From Bog-950 sp046329515 (GTDB lineage Bacteria; Bacteroidota; Bacteroidia; Chitinophagales; LD1), in the NCBI GenBank assembly GCA_046329515.1, contig JAXLUM010000002.1, positions 682,001 through 746,000 of the forward strand: a stretch of DNA of 64,000 nucleotides, read 5' to 3'. Shown in pieces: positions 25,997 to 34,065 of the stretch. The notes beneath the pieces were generated by a model. It ran no database searches, had not been told where the DNA came from, and saw nothing but the letters and a program-made list of their open reading frames with translations. Numbering within the stretch: position 1 is the stretch's first letter; the number at the start of each line of letters is the position of its first letter. The position numbers and the translations under genes are program-made.

Positions 25997-26836
25997 TTAA
26001 CTCTGTTTCTTTAAATCCTCTATCTTCTTATCAATCTCCCTAAGCACATCGGCATCTTTTATTGTCTTTTTGCACCTCTCTAACATCTCTATGGCCTTGG
26101 GTTTTAACCCTGTATCTTCATACGCCTGAGCCATTAATAAAAGGGCCTCTGTATTTTGGGGCTGCAAATATAGCACTTTTTCTAAACGGGCAATGGCTTT
26201 ATCGTACTGGCCGCTTACAATACCGAAACGGGCCAGCATTAACTGGGCATCAACGTTGTTTGAATCTTTAGCTACTATGTTTCTAAGAATAGCCACCCCC
26301 TGCATAGGGTTTTGGCTTCCTTCTATGTAAGCGCCGGCAAGGCGAAGCTTATTTTCTACCTGGTTACTATCCAGTTCAACCGCTTTCTCGTAGCTGCTTA
26401 TTACGTTGTCCATCAAATACCTATGCGCCTTTTCATCGGGGGCAGTTTGGGTAAGTTGTGCGCTGTAATCGCCGGCTTTGGTGTATGCCTTAACGGTATT
26501 TTCCTTTTGGGCAGCCTTAACAAGGTAGTAGGCCACAGCCAGTGGCTTATCCAGTTTGGTGTATTCTTCGGCCAGCCCGGCAAAATCTTCTGCCGCCTTG
26601 CGTTTCTCTATATTTTGCTTAGCTGTGGCATTAGTATTAGCCGCCTCAAGGCCGCTAACATACTCCTCAATATTAAGGGCTTCCACACTCTGCTGAGGGG
26701 GCATTTGGGGAGGCATAGCTCCCTGATGGCCTGAATCGGGGCCAGCACCTTTAGGTTTGGCCGTATCAGCAAACAAATAGATGCCCAGGCACACAACGGC
26801 GCAGGCTGAAATAACGATGATTTGGTTTCGGCTCAT
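25997..26836 (-). CDS. Membrane-anchored TPR-repeat protein
   Basis: A 279-residue protein with an N-terminal membrane anchor (about residues 5-22), a Pro/Gln/Met-rich linker (about 40-50), and tetratricopeptide repeats from about 145 to 270 (AVELDSNQVENKLRLAGAYI, YDKAIARLEKVLYLQPQNTEALLLMAQAYE). TPR units hold protein partners, and here the domain should face the periplasm. It sits between HU and the bS22-like gene in a single run with rng. The partner is not known. Confidence 0.8.
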   Translation of the reverse strand: MSRNQIIVISACAVVCLGIYLFADTAKPKGAGPDSGHQGAMPPQMPPQQSVEALNIEEYVSGLEAANTNATAKQNIEKRKAAEDFAGLAEEYTKLDKPLAVAYYLVKAAQKENTVKAYTKAGDYSAQLTQTAPDEKAHRYLMDNVISSYEKAVELDSNQVENKLRLAGAYIEGSQNPMQGVAILRNIVAKDSNNVDAQLMLARFGIVSGQYDKAIARLEKVLYLQPQNTEALLLMAQAYEDTGLKPKAIEMLERCKKTIKDADVLREIDKKIEDLKKQS

Positions 26837-26880
26837 CGGGCGCGAAAATAAGAATCCTTTTGTCCTTAGCGGAACCTGCT

Positions 26881-27189
26881 TTAGGCTGGCTTATTGTCGT
26901 CTCCGCCTTTGCGCCCCTTTTTAATAGCGTCTACAAAGGTTTTGGCTGGTTTAAAGGCCGGTATAAAGTGTTCGGGAATCACAATAGCTTCATTGCGCTT
27001 TATAATTCTACCTATTTTGCGGGCTCTCTTTTTGGTAATAAAACTTCCAAAGCCACGTACATATACATTCTCACCGTTTTTAAGGGAATTCTTTACCTCG
27101 CGGAAGAAGGCTTCCAGGGTAACCAACACATCCACCTTAGGAACACCGGTAAGGTCGGATACTTTTGTAACTACGTCTGCTTTTCTCAT
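26881..27189 (-). CDS. HU-family DNA-binding protein (HU/IHF type)
   Basis: A 102-residue protein from the ATG at 27189. It has the HU/IHF plan: helical N-terminal half (MRKADVVTKVSDLTGVPKVD, LVTLEAFFREVKNSLKNGENV) and a saddle beginning VYVRGFGSFITKKRARKIGR, with the arm region ending at FIPAFKPAKTF. The C-terminal tail is charged (KKGRKGGDDNKPA). As first gene of the HU, TPR, bS22-like, rng run it may set expression of the group. A second HU gene is at 33498. Confidence 0.93.
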   Translation of the reverse strand: MRKADVVTKVSDLTGVPKVDVLVTLEAFFREVKNSLKNGENVYVRGFGSFITKKRARKIGRIIKRNEAIVIPEHFIPAFKPAKTFVDAIKKGRKGGDDNKPA

Positions 27190-27326
27190 GGTCAATTGAT
27201 TTTGGGCTTAAGCAATATACATTATATTCTGGATGAACTCCATAAATATAAGAAATATTTTAGAAAACAAAATATGTGCCGTAATTGTTCTGCATTGATT
27301 ATTAATCTTATTAGCTGCCGGTAAAA

Positions 27327-28394
27327 ATGGATTCTGAGAATTTAAATATGGCCTTTGCCAACACTCTTTTAAAGTGGAATAAGACGCATAACAAACGCCA
27401 AATGCCATGGAAGGGAGAAAAAAATCCGTACTTTATATGGCTATCCGAAATAATTCTGCAACAAACCCGGGTTGAGCAAGGATTGCCTTATTATCAACGT
27501 TTTATAAAGCAATTCCCTACGGTGCAACATTTAGCTAATGCTCCTTTGGATGTGGTAATGGCGGCCTGGCAGGGTTTAGGTTACTATTCACGCGCCCGAA
27601 ACCTGCAAAGCGCGGCCCAGTATGTAACCACTGAGTTAAAAGGTGTTTTCCCTACAAAATATGAAGATATACTCAAATTAAAGGGGGTAGGAGACTACAC
27701 CGCTGCCGCTATAGCCTCGTTTGCTTATAATGAAGCAAGGGCCGTGATAGATGGCAACGTTATTCGTGTGCTGGCCCGCATTTTCGGTATAACTACCCCT
27801 TATGACACTACAGCGGGTAAAAAGCAGTTTACTACCCTGGCGCAGCAGTTGTTAGATAAAAAGAAGGCCGGCATTTATAACCAAGCTATAATGGATTTTG
27901 GCGCCCTAATCTGCACTCCTAAAAATCCGCAATGCCAAGTTTGCCCTTTTCAAAAAACCTGTGCGGCCTTTCAACAGAACTTAATTGATACCCTGCCGGT
28001 AAAATCAAAAAAGATAAAACTGAAAGAGCGCTTCTTTCATTACTTACTGATTGTTGCGGATGGCAAAATTTTAATTGAACAGCGGAAAAAGAAGGACATC
28101 TGGCAAAATCTTTATCAGTTACCGCTAATAGAAACAGGTAACGCTACACCTCCCTCTTTAGCCGCAATTAAAAAATTGACCGGCCTGAAAAACGTTAAAG
28201 TAAAGCAACAAGAACCGGCTACTACTCAACTATTATCGCATCAAAAAATATACTTCACGTTTACTGAATTAAACGGAACAACTATTACTAATGTAAAGAT
28301 TACTGATTGCCTTTGGGTTAGCCTTAAAAATTTAAAACAATTTGCTTTCCCCCGCACCATTCATTTGTTTTTAAAGCAAAACTCGCTACTTTAG
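27327..28394 (+). CDS. mutY: A/G-specific adenine glycosylase MutY
   Basis: A 355-residue DNA repair enzyme that removes adenine paired with 8-oxoguanine. Catalytic Glu41 is in SEIILQQTRVEQG, the helix-hairpin-helix is LKGVGDYTAAAIASFAY (about 118-134), and Asp142 in VIDGNVIRVLAR is the second key residue. The [4Fe-4S] cluster ligands are Cys196, Cys203, Cys206 and Cys212. The C-terminal NUDIX-like domain (about 235-355) recognises 8-oxoguanine. It heads a run mutY, ssb, gldE, gldD, the order known from gliding Bacteroidota. Confidence 0.95.
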   Translation: MDSENLNMAFANTLLKWNKTHNKRQMPWKGEKNPYFIWLSEIILQQTRVEQGLPYYQRFIKQFPTVQHLANAPLDVVMAAWQGLGYYSRARNLQSAAQYVTTELKGVFPTKYEDILKLKGVGDYTAAAIASFAYNEARAVIDGNVIRVLARIFGITTPYDTTAGKKQFTTLAQQLLDKKKAGIYNQAIMDFGALICTPKNPQCQVCPFQKTCAAFQQNLIDTLPVKSKKIKLKERFFHYLLIVADGKILIEQRKKKDIWQNLYQLPLIETGNATPPSLAAIKKLTGLKNVKVKQQEPATTQLLSHQKIYFTFTELNGTTITNVKITDCLWVSLKNLKQFAFPRTIHLFLKQNSLL

Positions 28395-28445
28395 AAACTC
28401 ATTTATAGCGGCTGTAAGGCCATTTAACACACAATTTCCGGCAAC

Positions 28446-28895
28446 ATGGTAAACAAAGTATTTCTTATTGGCCGCTTAGGCAAAGATCCCGTAATTAAAC
28501 ACTTCCAAAACGATAGCGCAATTGCTGAATTTTCTTTAGCAACTACCGAATCTTATAAAGACCGCGAAGGCAAATGGAACGAAATAACCGATTGGCATAA
28601 TATTAAACTGCCTAACAAGTTTATGGCAGAGCGCGCTGAAAAGTATTTGAAAAAAGGCAGCAGCGTTTATGTTGAAGGTAAAATTCGTACCCGCTCATAC
28701 GATGATAAAGATGGCAACAAACGTTATGTAACCGAAATTATAGCTGAAACTTTCCGCATGTTAGACAAAAAAGGCGATGGAAGCAGCAGCAGCGGCGGAG
28801 GTTACGAAGGTGGCGGCTCCTCTTCTTATTCATCTCCTGTAAACGACCAGGTATCATCCGGTGGTGGCCAGGCCGATGATGATTTGCCGTTTTAG
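28446..28895 (+). CDS. ssb: Single-stranded DNA-binding protein
   Basis: A 149-residue SSB with an OB-fold in residues 1-105 (MVNKVFLIGRLGKDPVIKHF, WHNIKLPNKFMAERAEKYLK, GSSVYVEGKIRTRSYDDKDG). A Gly/Ser-rich linker (about 112-140) follows, then an acidic tail ending DDDLPF that recruits replication and repair proteins. It lies 51 bases after mutY and 34 bases before gldE. Confidence 0.96.
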   Translation: MVNKVFLIGRLGKDPVIKHFQNDSAIAEFSLATTESYKDREGKWNEITDWHNIKLPNKFMAERAEKYLKKGSSVYVEGKIRTRSYDDKDGNKRYVTEIIAETFRMLDKKGDGSSSSGGGYEGGGSSSYSSPVNDQVSSGGGQADDDLPF

Positions 28896-28929
28896 TGCAA
28901 AGGCCCTTTTAAATTAAACTAACAACACG

Positions 28930-30285
28930 TTGGACAGTTATTCCGGGCATTCACCACTCTTGGTTTTATTACATCTGGTCAATCCTCCCACATCAGGAGT
29001 TTTAATTGCCAACCTGGTAATTCTATTGCTTATTGTTTGTTCTGCGCTTATGTCAGCCAGCGAGGTGGCTTTCTTTTCGCTTACACAACCTGAAGTTGAT
29101 AGCCTTGGCGAGAGTGATAATACCACAGACCGAAGGGTTGCCAAACTTTTAGATAAGCCCCGCTACCTGTTATCAACCATGCTGGTAAGTAATACGCTGG
29201 TAAATATTGGCGTGGTTATTATATCGTACTTTGTTACTAAGCAAATGTTCAATTTTAAAGAGCTATCAGAAACAATTGGTGTCTCCGAATTTTGGATTGA
29301 CTTTTTGTGGAACGTAGTAATTGTAACGTTTTTCCTTGTGTTGTTTGGCGAGGCTACGCCTAAAGTATTTGCCACCCACAACAAATTAAAAATTGCCCGC
29401 TTTATGTCAGGGGCATTTGCTTTGTTGGTTAAAATATTTTACCCGGTAAACCTGGTGCTCGTAAGCTCAACACAGGTACTTGAAAAGCGCCTTAAAAAAC
29501 ACAATACCGAAATAGACCGCGAAGAGATAAACAAGGCCATTGAAATAACGGTTGAGAAAAAAGAATCGAAACAGGATGCCAAATTACTTAAAGGTATAGT
29601 GCACTTTGGCAACACTACTGTTAAGCAGGTTATGCGTCCGCGTACTGAAGTGGCAGCTATTGACAATGAGCTTACCTTTAAAGAGGTAATGGACCGTGTT
29701 AGGGAGATGGGGTATTCCCGTTTTCCGGTTTACCAGGAAAGTTTAGACACTATAGTTGGCGTTTTAAATATTAAAGATTTACTGGAGCATTTTAACCAGG
29801 ACGAAACTTTTGGCTGGCAAAGCCTGGTGCGCAAACCGTTTTTTGTGCCTGAAAGCAAAATGATAGATGACCTGTTGCGCGAAATACAACAGAACCGCAA
29901 ACACCTGGCCATTGTGGTAGATGAGTTTGGCGGCACATCGGGCATTATAACCCTTGAAGATATTATTGAAGAAGTGGTGGGCGATATTAAAGACGAGTTT
30001 GACGAAACAGGAGATGGTGATTTTAAAAAGCTTGATGACCGCACCTTTGTGTTTGAGGGTAAAACATCACTAATTGATGTGTGCCGCCTGATGGATATTG
30101 ATGCAACTTCCTTTGACGAAATTAAAGGCGAAGCAGAAACCGTTGGTGGTCTGGTGCTTGAAATAACGGGCCGCATACCCAAAAACGGAGATGAAATTAA
30201 AAGGGGAACGTTCAGGTTTACTATTATAAATGTAAGCAACAACCGTATTGAGCGTGTAAAAGTTACCAATGAAACAGCTGCATAA
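28930..30285 (+). CDS. gldE: GldE, CNNM/CBS-domain membrane protein
   Basis: A 451-residue protein with a TTG start: an N-terminal CNNM (DUF21) membrane domain of four helices (about 20-200), a CBS pair (about 215-345, VMRPRTEVAAIDN, RFPVYQESLDTIVGVLNIKD) and a C-terminal CorC/HlyC transporter-associated domain (about 360-440). Its position between ssb and gldD identifies it as GldE, a partner of GldD in gliding motility and probably T9SS assembly. The first ATG would be at about codon 41, inside the first helix, so TTG is preferred. It overlaps gldD by 17 bases. Confidence 0.9.
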   Translation: MDSYSGHSPLLVLLHLVNPPTSGVLIANLVILLLIVCSALMSASEVAFFSLTQPEVDSLGESDNTTDRRVAKLLDKPRYLLSTMLVSNTLVNIGVVIISYFVTKQMFNFKELSETIGVSEFWIDFLWNVVIVTFFLVLFGEATPKVFATHNKLKIARFMSGAFALLVKIFYPVNLVLVSSTQVLEKRLKKHNTEIDREEINKAIEITVEKKESKQDAKLLKGIVHFGNTTVKQVMRPRTEVAAIDNELTFKEVMDRVREMGYSRFPVYQESLDTIVGVLNIKDLLEHFNQDETFGWQSLVRKPFFVPESKMIDDLLREIQQNRKHLAIVVDEFGGTSGIITLEDIIEEVVGDIKDEFDETGDGDFKKLDDRTFVFEGKTSLIDVCRLMDIDATSFDEIKGEAETVGGLVLEITGRIPKNGDEIKRGTFRFTIINVSNNRIERVKVTNETAA

Positions 30286-30880
30286 ATTATTTTTTCTTGC
30301 AGTGCTCTGCTTTTGCTTCTTCGGCATAGCTGGCTTATTGTCCTGCAATCATGATTATTCAGCAAAACCAAAAGCTTACCCGCGTGTAGTTTACCCCGAG
30401 CGCAGATACGAGTTGTTCGATCCGCCAAACTGCCCTTTTCGTTTTCAAAAGCCGGTTTACGCAGTTGTTGCCTACGACTCTACTTACATGGGTAAAAAGA
30501 TGGATGAACGGTGTTGGCTTAATATCGCCTTCCCTAATTTTAACGGCACCATTAACCTTACCTATAAGGACATTACCGATACAATAAACCTTGAGCGCCT
30601 GCTTGAAGATGCACATAAGCTTAGTTACAAGCACACCAAAAAGGCTGACTATATTGATGAGATAAGAATTGAAAATGAGCATGGCATTGGCGGTGTTTTG
30701 TATGATGTTGGGGGCGATGCCGCCAGCAACATCCAGTTTTTTTTAACCGATACTACCAGCCACTACGTGCGCGGGGCTTTATATTTCTACAACCCACCAA
30801 ATACTGACAGCATGGCACCGGTGGTTAGCTTTGTAAAAGAGGACCTGAAGCAGATGCTGAAAACCTTTGAGTGGAAATAA
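30269..30880 (+). CDS. gldD: Gliding-motility lipoprotein GldD
   Basis: A 203-residue lipoprotein (lipobox LLSC near residues 23-26). The mature part has the GldD pattern: PKAYPRVVYPERRYELFD, CPFRFQKPVYA, and GGVLYDVGGDAASNIQFFLTD near the C-terminus, with ALYFYNPPNTDS and VVSFVKED. GldD is required for gliding and T9SS function in Flavobacterium. The 17-base overlap with gldE suggests translational coupling. Confidence 0.92.
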   Translation: MKQLHKLFFLAVLCFCFFGIAGLLSCNHDYSAKPKAYPRVVYPERRYELFDPPNCPFRFQKPVYAVVAYDSTYMGKKMDERCWLNIAFPNFNGTINLTYKDITDTINLERLLEDAHKLSYKHTKKADYIDEIRIENEHGIGGVLYDVGGDAASNIQFFLTDTTSHYVRGALYFYNPPNTDSMAPVVSFVKEDLKQMLKTFEWK

Positions 30881-30952
30881 TACCTACGGAATACCCCTGT
30901 TTTTAAATGCTTCCCATTTCGGTGAGGGTATTAAATTCGTGCTTAACGGTAA

Positions 30953-33055
30953 ATGGCAAGTTTTCTTCAATCACCCATAGAATACCTGAAAGGGGTTGGC
31001 CCGCAGCGCGGTGAGTTGTTGCGCAAAGAATTGGACCTGGCCTGCTTTGCCGATTTATTGCATTACTATCCGTTTAGATATGTTGACAGAAGCGAGGTAC
31101 ACCAGGTTAAAGACCTGACACCCCTTACCCAATTCATTCAACTTAAAGGAAAGCTAACGGGCTTCAGGCAGCTGGGCGATAAAAAACACCGGCGGCTTAT
31201 TGCCACCTTTCGCGACAAAAGCGGAGAGGTGGATTTGGTTTGGTTCCAGAGTATTGATTGGATTTTGAAAACCCTGAAACCGAATGTTGACTATTTGGTA
31301 TTTGGCAAACCCAACCTGTTTAACGGCGAATACAATATTCCGCATCCCGAAGTGGAACCTGTGCCGGATGAAGTAGAATTACATGGCAAAGGGCTACAGC
31401 CTGTTTATTCTTCTTCAGAAAAAGCGCGCAAAAAAGGATTAGACACACGGGGTATAACGCGACTTACGCGCACATTGGTTGACCAAATGAAGGTGCGGGA
31501 TGTGCCCGAAATTTTACCGCCTGGTTTGCTTCAGCAATTCCGCCTGGTTTCGCGTTACGAAGCCATGGTTAACATTCATTTCCCCAAGAATGAAAGCGCT
31601 TTGCATGAAGCCAAACGTCGTTTAAAGTTTGAAGAGCTGTTTCTGATTCAGCTGCAGGTAATGAAAATTAAAACCAACAGGGGAGCGGTTTCTAAAGGAT
31701 TTGTTTTCGAAAAAATTGACAACCACTTTGACCGATTTTATAAGCAACAATTAAAATTTGAGTTAACCGGTGCGCAAAAACGGGTGCTTAAAGAGATACG
31801 TAAGGATACGCTTAGCGGTAAACAAATGAACCGCCTTTTACAGGGCGATGTTGGAAGCGGCAAAACCATTGTAGCCCTGCTTACCGCCTTAATGGCTATT
31901 GACAATGGCTACCAAAGTTGCTTAATGGCGCCTACTGAAATTTTAGCCAACCAGCATTACGAAGGTATTATGGAATTACTGCGCGGTATGGGCCTTGAAG
32001 TAGCCTTGCTGACGGGCAATGTTAAAGGAAAGGCGCGGAGATATATTCTGGAAAACCTGGCTGAAGGAAAAATAGACCTGCTGATAGGCACACATGCTTT
32101 AATTGAAGATGGTGTAGTTTACAAGAACCTGGGCATGGTAATTATTGATGAGCAGCACCGCTTTGGCGTAGCCCAACGTGCCAGACTATGGACTAAAAAC
32201 AATAAACCACCGCACATACTTGTTATGACGGCCACGCCTATACCGCGCACCCTTGCTATGACGGTATATGGCGATCTTGATGTTTCGGTTATTGATGAAT
32301 TGCCGCCGGGCCGAAAGCCAATACGCACTGTTCACCGAACAGATGCCGACCGAATGCGCGTATTCGGTTTTCTTAAGGAAGAAATTACCAAGGGCAGGCA
32401 GGTATATATAGTGTACCCCTTAATTGAAGAAAGCGAGGCTTTGGATTTAAAGCACTTAATGGATGGCTACGAAAGCATTTCGCGTGCTTTTCCGAAGCCA
32501 CAATACCAAATAAGTATTGTGCACGGGCGCATGCGCGCGGCAGATAAGGATTTTGAAATGCAGCGTTTTTTGAAAAAGGAAACACAAATAATGATAGCTA
32601 CTACAGTTATTGAAGTAGGCGTTAATGTGCCCAATGCCAGCGTAATGGTTATTGAAAATGCTGAACGTTTTGGCCTGGCGCAGTTACATCAATTACGCGG
32701 GCGCGTTGGGCGTGGGGCCGAGCAATCTTTCTGCATATTAATGACCGGAAAAAAACTGGGCGAGGAGAGCAAGCGGCGCATCACCGTTATGTGCCAAACC
32801 AATGATGGCTTTGTTATTGCCGAGGAGGATTTAAAACTGCGGGGCCCCGGCGACATAGAAGGAACAAGGCAAAGCGGTACAATAAACCTGCGCCTTGCCG
32901 ATTTGGTAGAAGATGCGAACGTGCTGGAAGCGGCACGTAACAGCGCACAAAAAATTATGGAAAACGACCCCATGCTGGAGCAGCCGCAACACCAAGGGCT
33001 GTTGGCTTATATGCAGGAAAGTTCGCGCGATAAAATATGGAGTAAAATAAGCTAA
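30953..33055 (+). CDS. recG: ATP-dependent DNA helicase RecG
   Basis: A 700-residue helicase that regresses stalled forks and migrates branched DNA. The N-terminal wedge domain (about 1-215) includes an OB fold (IQLKGKLTGFRQLGDKKHRR). Helicase motifs are Walker A GDVGSGKT near residue 300, DEQH near 398, TATPIPRT near 430, and the second RecA lobe with QLRGRVGRG near 585. The length suits RecG. A TAAATTCG hexamer-like element at 30932-30939 is a possible -7 box. The gene converges with a small lipoprotein gene. Confidence 0.95.
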   Translation: MASFLQSPIEYLKGVGPQRGELLRKELDLACFADLLHYYPFRYVDRSEVHQVKDLTPLTQFIQLKGKLTGFRQLGDKKHRRLIATFRDKSGEVDLVWFQSIDWILKTLKPNVDYLVFGKPNLFNGEYNIPHPEVEPVPDEVELHGKGLQPVYSSSEKARKKGLDTRGITRLTRTLVDQMKVRDVPEILPPGLLQQFRLVSRYEAMVNIHFPKNESALHEAKRRLKFEELFLIQLQVMKIKTNRGAVSKGFVFEKIDNHFDRFYKQQLKFELTGAQKRVLKEIRKDTLSGKQMNRLLQGDVGSGKTIVALLTALMAIDNGYQSCLMAPTEILANQHYEGIMELLRGMGLEVALLTGNVKGKARRYILENLAEGKIDLLIGTHALIEDGVVYKNLGMVIIDEQHRFGVAQRARLWTKNNKPPHILVMTATPIPRTLAMTVYGDLDVSVIDELPPGRKPIRTVHRTDADRMRVFGFLKEEITKGRQVYIVYPLIEESEALDLKHLMDGYESISRAFPKPQYQISIVHGRMRAADKDFEMQRFLKKETQIMIATTVIEVGVNVPNASVMVIENAERFGLAQLHQLRGRVGRGAEQSFCILMTGKKLGEESKRRITVMCQTNDGFVIAEEDLKLRGPGDIEGTRQSGTINLRLADLVEDANVLEAARNSAQKIMENDPMLEQPQHQGLLAYMQESSRDKIWSKIS

Positions 33056-33057
33056 GG

Positions 33058-33264
33058 CTATTTGCCATAGCCCGGAGGCAATACACCGCTTTTAGGTTTA
33101 CTTGCCTTAGGTATTTGCGGCTCGGGCTTTTTCTTCTTCTTGCTCTTTTTCTCAGGCATACTATCAGCATAAGTGGGGCAGGGTATTTTATTGCTTTTGC
33201 ACGCGCTGGCACTTAAAAGAACAGTTGCAGAGAAGGTAGCTACTAAAATGGTTTTGAAGGTCAT
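33058..33264 (-). CDS. Small lipoprotein of unknown function
   Basis: A 68-residue predicted lipoprotein with lipobox SASAC near residue 22. The mature 45 residues are very rich in Lys, Pro and Ser (KKSKKKKKPEPQIPKASKPK) and end in VLPPGYGK. It has no recognisable domain, and low-complexity content makes the call uncertain. It ends two bases from the convergent recG stop. Confidence 0.5.
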   Translation of the reverse strand: MTFKTILVATFSATVLLSASACKSNKIPCPTYADSMPEKKSKKKKKPEPQIPKASKPKSGVLPPGYGK

Positions 33265-33428
33265 ATGCTTTGCCGCAGAAAGATTTTAAAAAGGGTGTGC
33301 TCTTAATAACGTAAAGCTACCTGATTTTGATTCAACAACAAATGCTGTTTCATACATTTTAAGGTTCTTTTCAGCCGGGCGAAATCCACTGAAACCCGCG
33401 CTTATCAACACTTTCAGCCGATTGTGAT

Positions 33429-33458
33429 TTGCAGGACTTAAAGCCTGTTTTATATTCG
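33429..33458 (+). promoter_or_regulatory. Predicted promoter of the HU gene at 33498
   Basis: TTG at 33429-33431 is 19 bases from TATATTCG at 33451-33458. The spacing and the -7 element (one mismatch to TAnnTTTG) suit the Bacteroidota primary sigma factor. It implies a leader of about 30 bases. Confidence 0.5.
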
Positions 33459-33497
33459 CCCTCCCAAACATTTATCAACCCAAAAAAATAAAAACGT

Positions 33498-33773
33498 ATG
33501 AACAAAGGCGAACTAGTTGACAAAATTGCCAAGGACGCAAAACTTACCAAAGGCCAGGCAAACGATGCATTAGATTCTTTAATCAACAGTGTTGCAGGCA
33601 CCTTGTCAAAAGGCGGTAAAGTAACCTTAGTTGGTTTTGGCACTTTCTCGGTTTCTAAGCGTGCTGCCCGCAAAGGCCGTAACCCGCAAACCGGTAAAGA
33701 AATTACCATTAAAGCAAAAAAGGTGGCCAAGTTTAAGGCCGGCGCCGAGCTTTCGAAAAAAGTAAACAAGTAA
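33498..33773 (+). CDS. hup: HU-family DNA-binding protein
   Basis: A 91-residue HU with the usual layout: MNKGELVDKIAKDAKLTKGQ, DALDSLINSVAGTLSKGGKV, then VGFGTFSVSKRAARKGRNPQTGKEI and the end VAKFKAGAELSKKVNK. Dimers bind and bend DNA in the nucleoid. It has its own predicted promoter and a terminator, so it is monocistronic, unlike the HU gene at 26881. Confidence 0.95.
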   Translation: MNKGELVDKIAKDAKLTKGQANDALDSLINSVAGTLSKGGKVTLVGFGTFSVSKRAARKGRNPQTGKEITIKAKKVAKFKAGAELSKKVNK

Positions 33774-33797
33774 TTCCCTTCCTATAAATGATATCTG

Positions 33798-33825
33798 CCC
33801 CCGGCCCTTTAAGGCGGGGGTTTTT
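33798..33825 (+). terminator. Terminator of the HU gene
   Basis: A GC-rich hairpin (CCCCC-G-GCC, loop CTTTAA, GGC-GGGGG) with one bulged G, followed by TTTTTA. Confidence 0.85.
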
Positions 33826-33875
33826 ATTTGCAGCGGCTTTTCATACATTCGCAGCTACTAAAAAATATATACAAT

Positions 33876-34064
33876 ATGGGAAGAGGAGACAAAAGAAGCC
33901 GCAAAGGAAAAATTTTCAAAGGTTCCTACGGTAATTCACGCCCCCAGCGCACCAAAGCAAGCGCTAAACCAGCTGCCGCTAAAAAAGATAAAGCAGCTAA
34001 AACAGAAAAAACAGCTAAAAAGGCTCCGGCTAAAAAGGCTGCTGCTAAAAAGAAAGCGGAATAA
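33876..34064 (+). CDS. Small ribosomal subunit protein bTHX with Lys/Ala-rich tail
   Basis: A 62-residue basic protein from the ATG at 33876. Its first 26 residues, MGRGDKRSRKGKIFKGSYGN and SRPQRT, match the bTHX family that binds the small ribosomal subunit. The rest is a Lys/Ala/Pro-rich tail of KKAPAKKAAAKK type, more like a histone H1 tail than the short form known from Thermus. An upstream in-frame TTG at 33828 is not credible, because it would put unrelated residues before the family's invariant start. It ends two bases before the converging 34066 gene. Confidence 0.85.
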   Translation: MGRGDKRSRKGKIFKGSYGNSRPQRTKASAKPAAAKKDKAAKTEKTAKKAPAKKAAAKKKAE

Positions 34065-34065
34065 T

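Noticed and set aside
33286..33471. A 61-codon frame upstream of the HU gene
   Set aside because: It overlaps the predicted HU promoter, has no signal peptide or domain, and no neighbour in the same direction.
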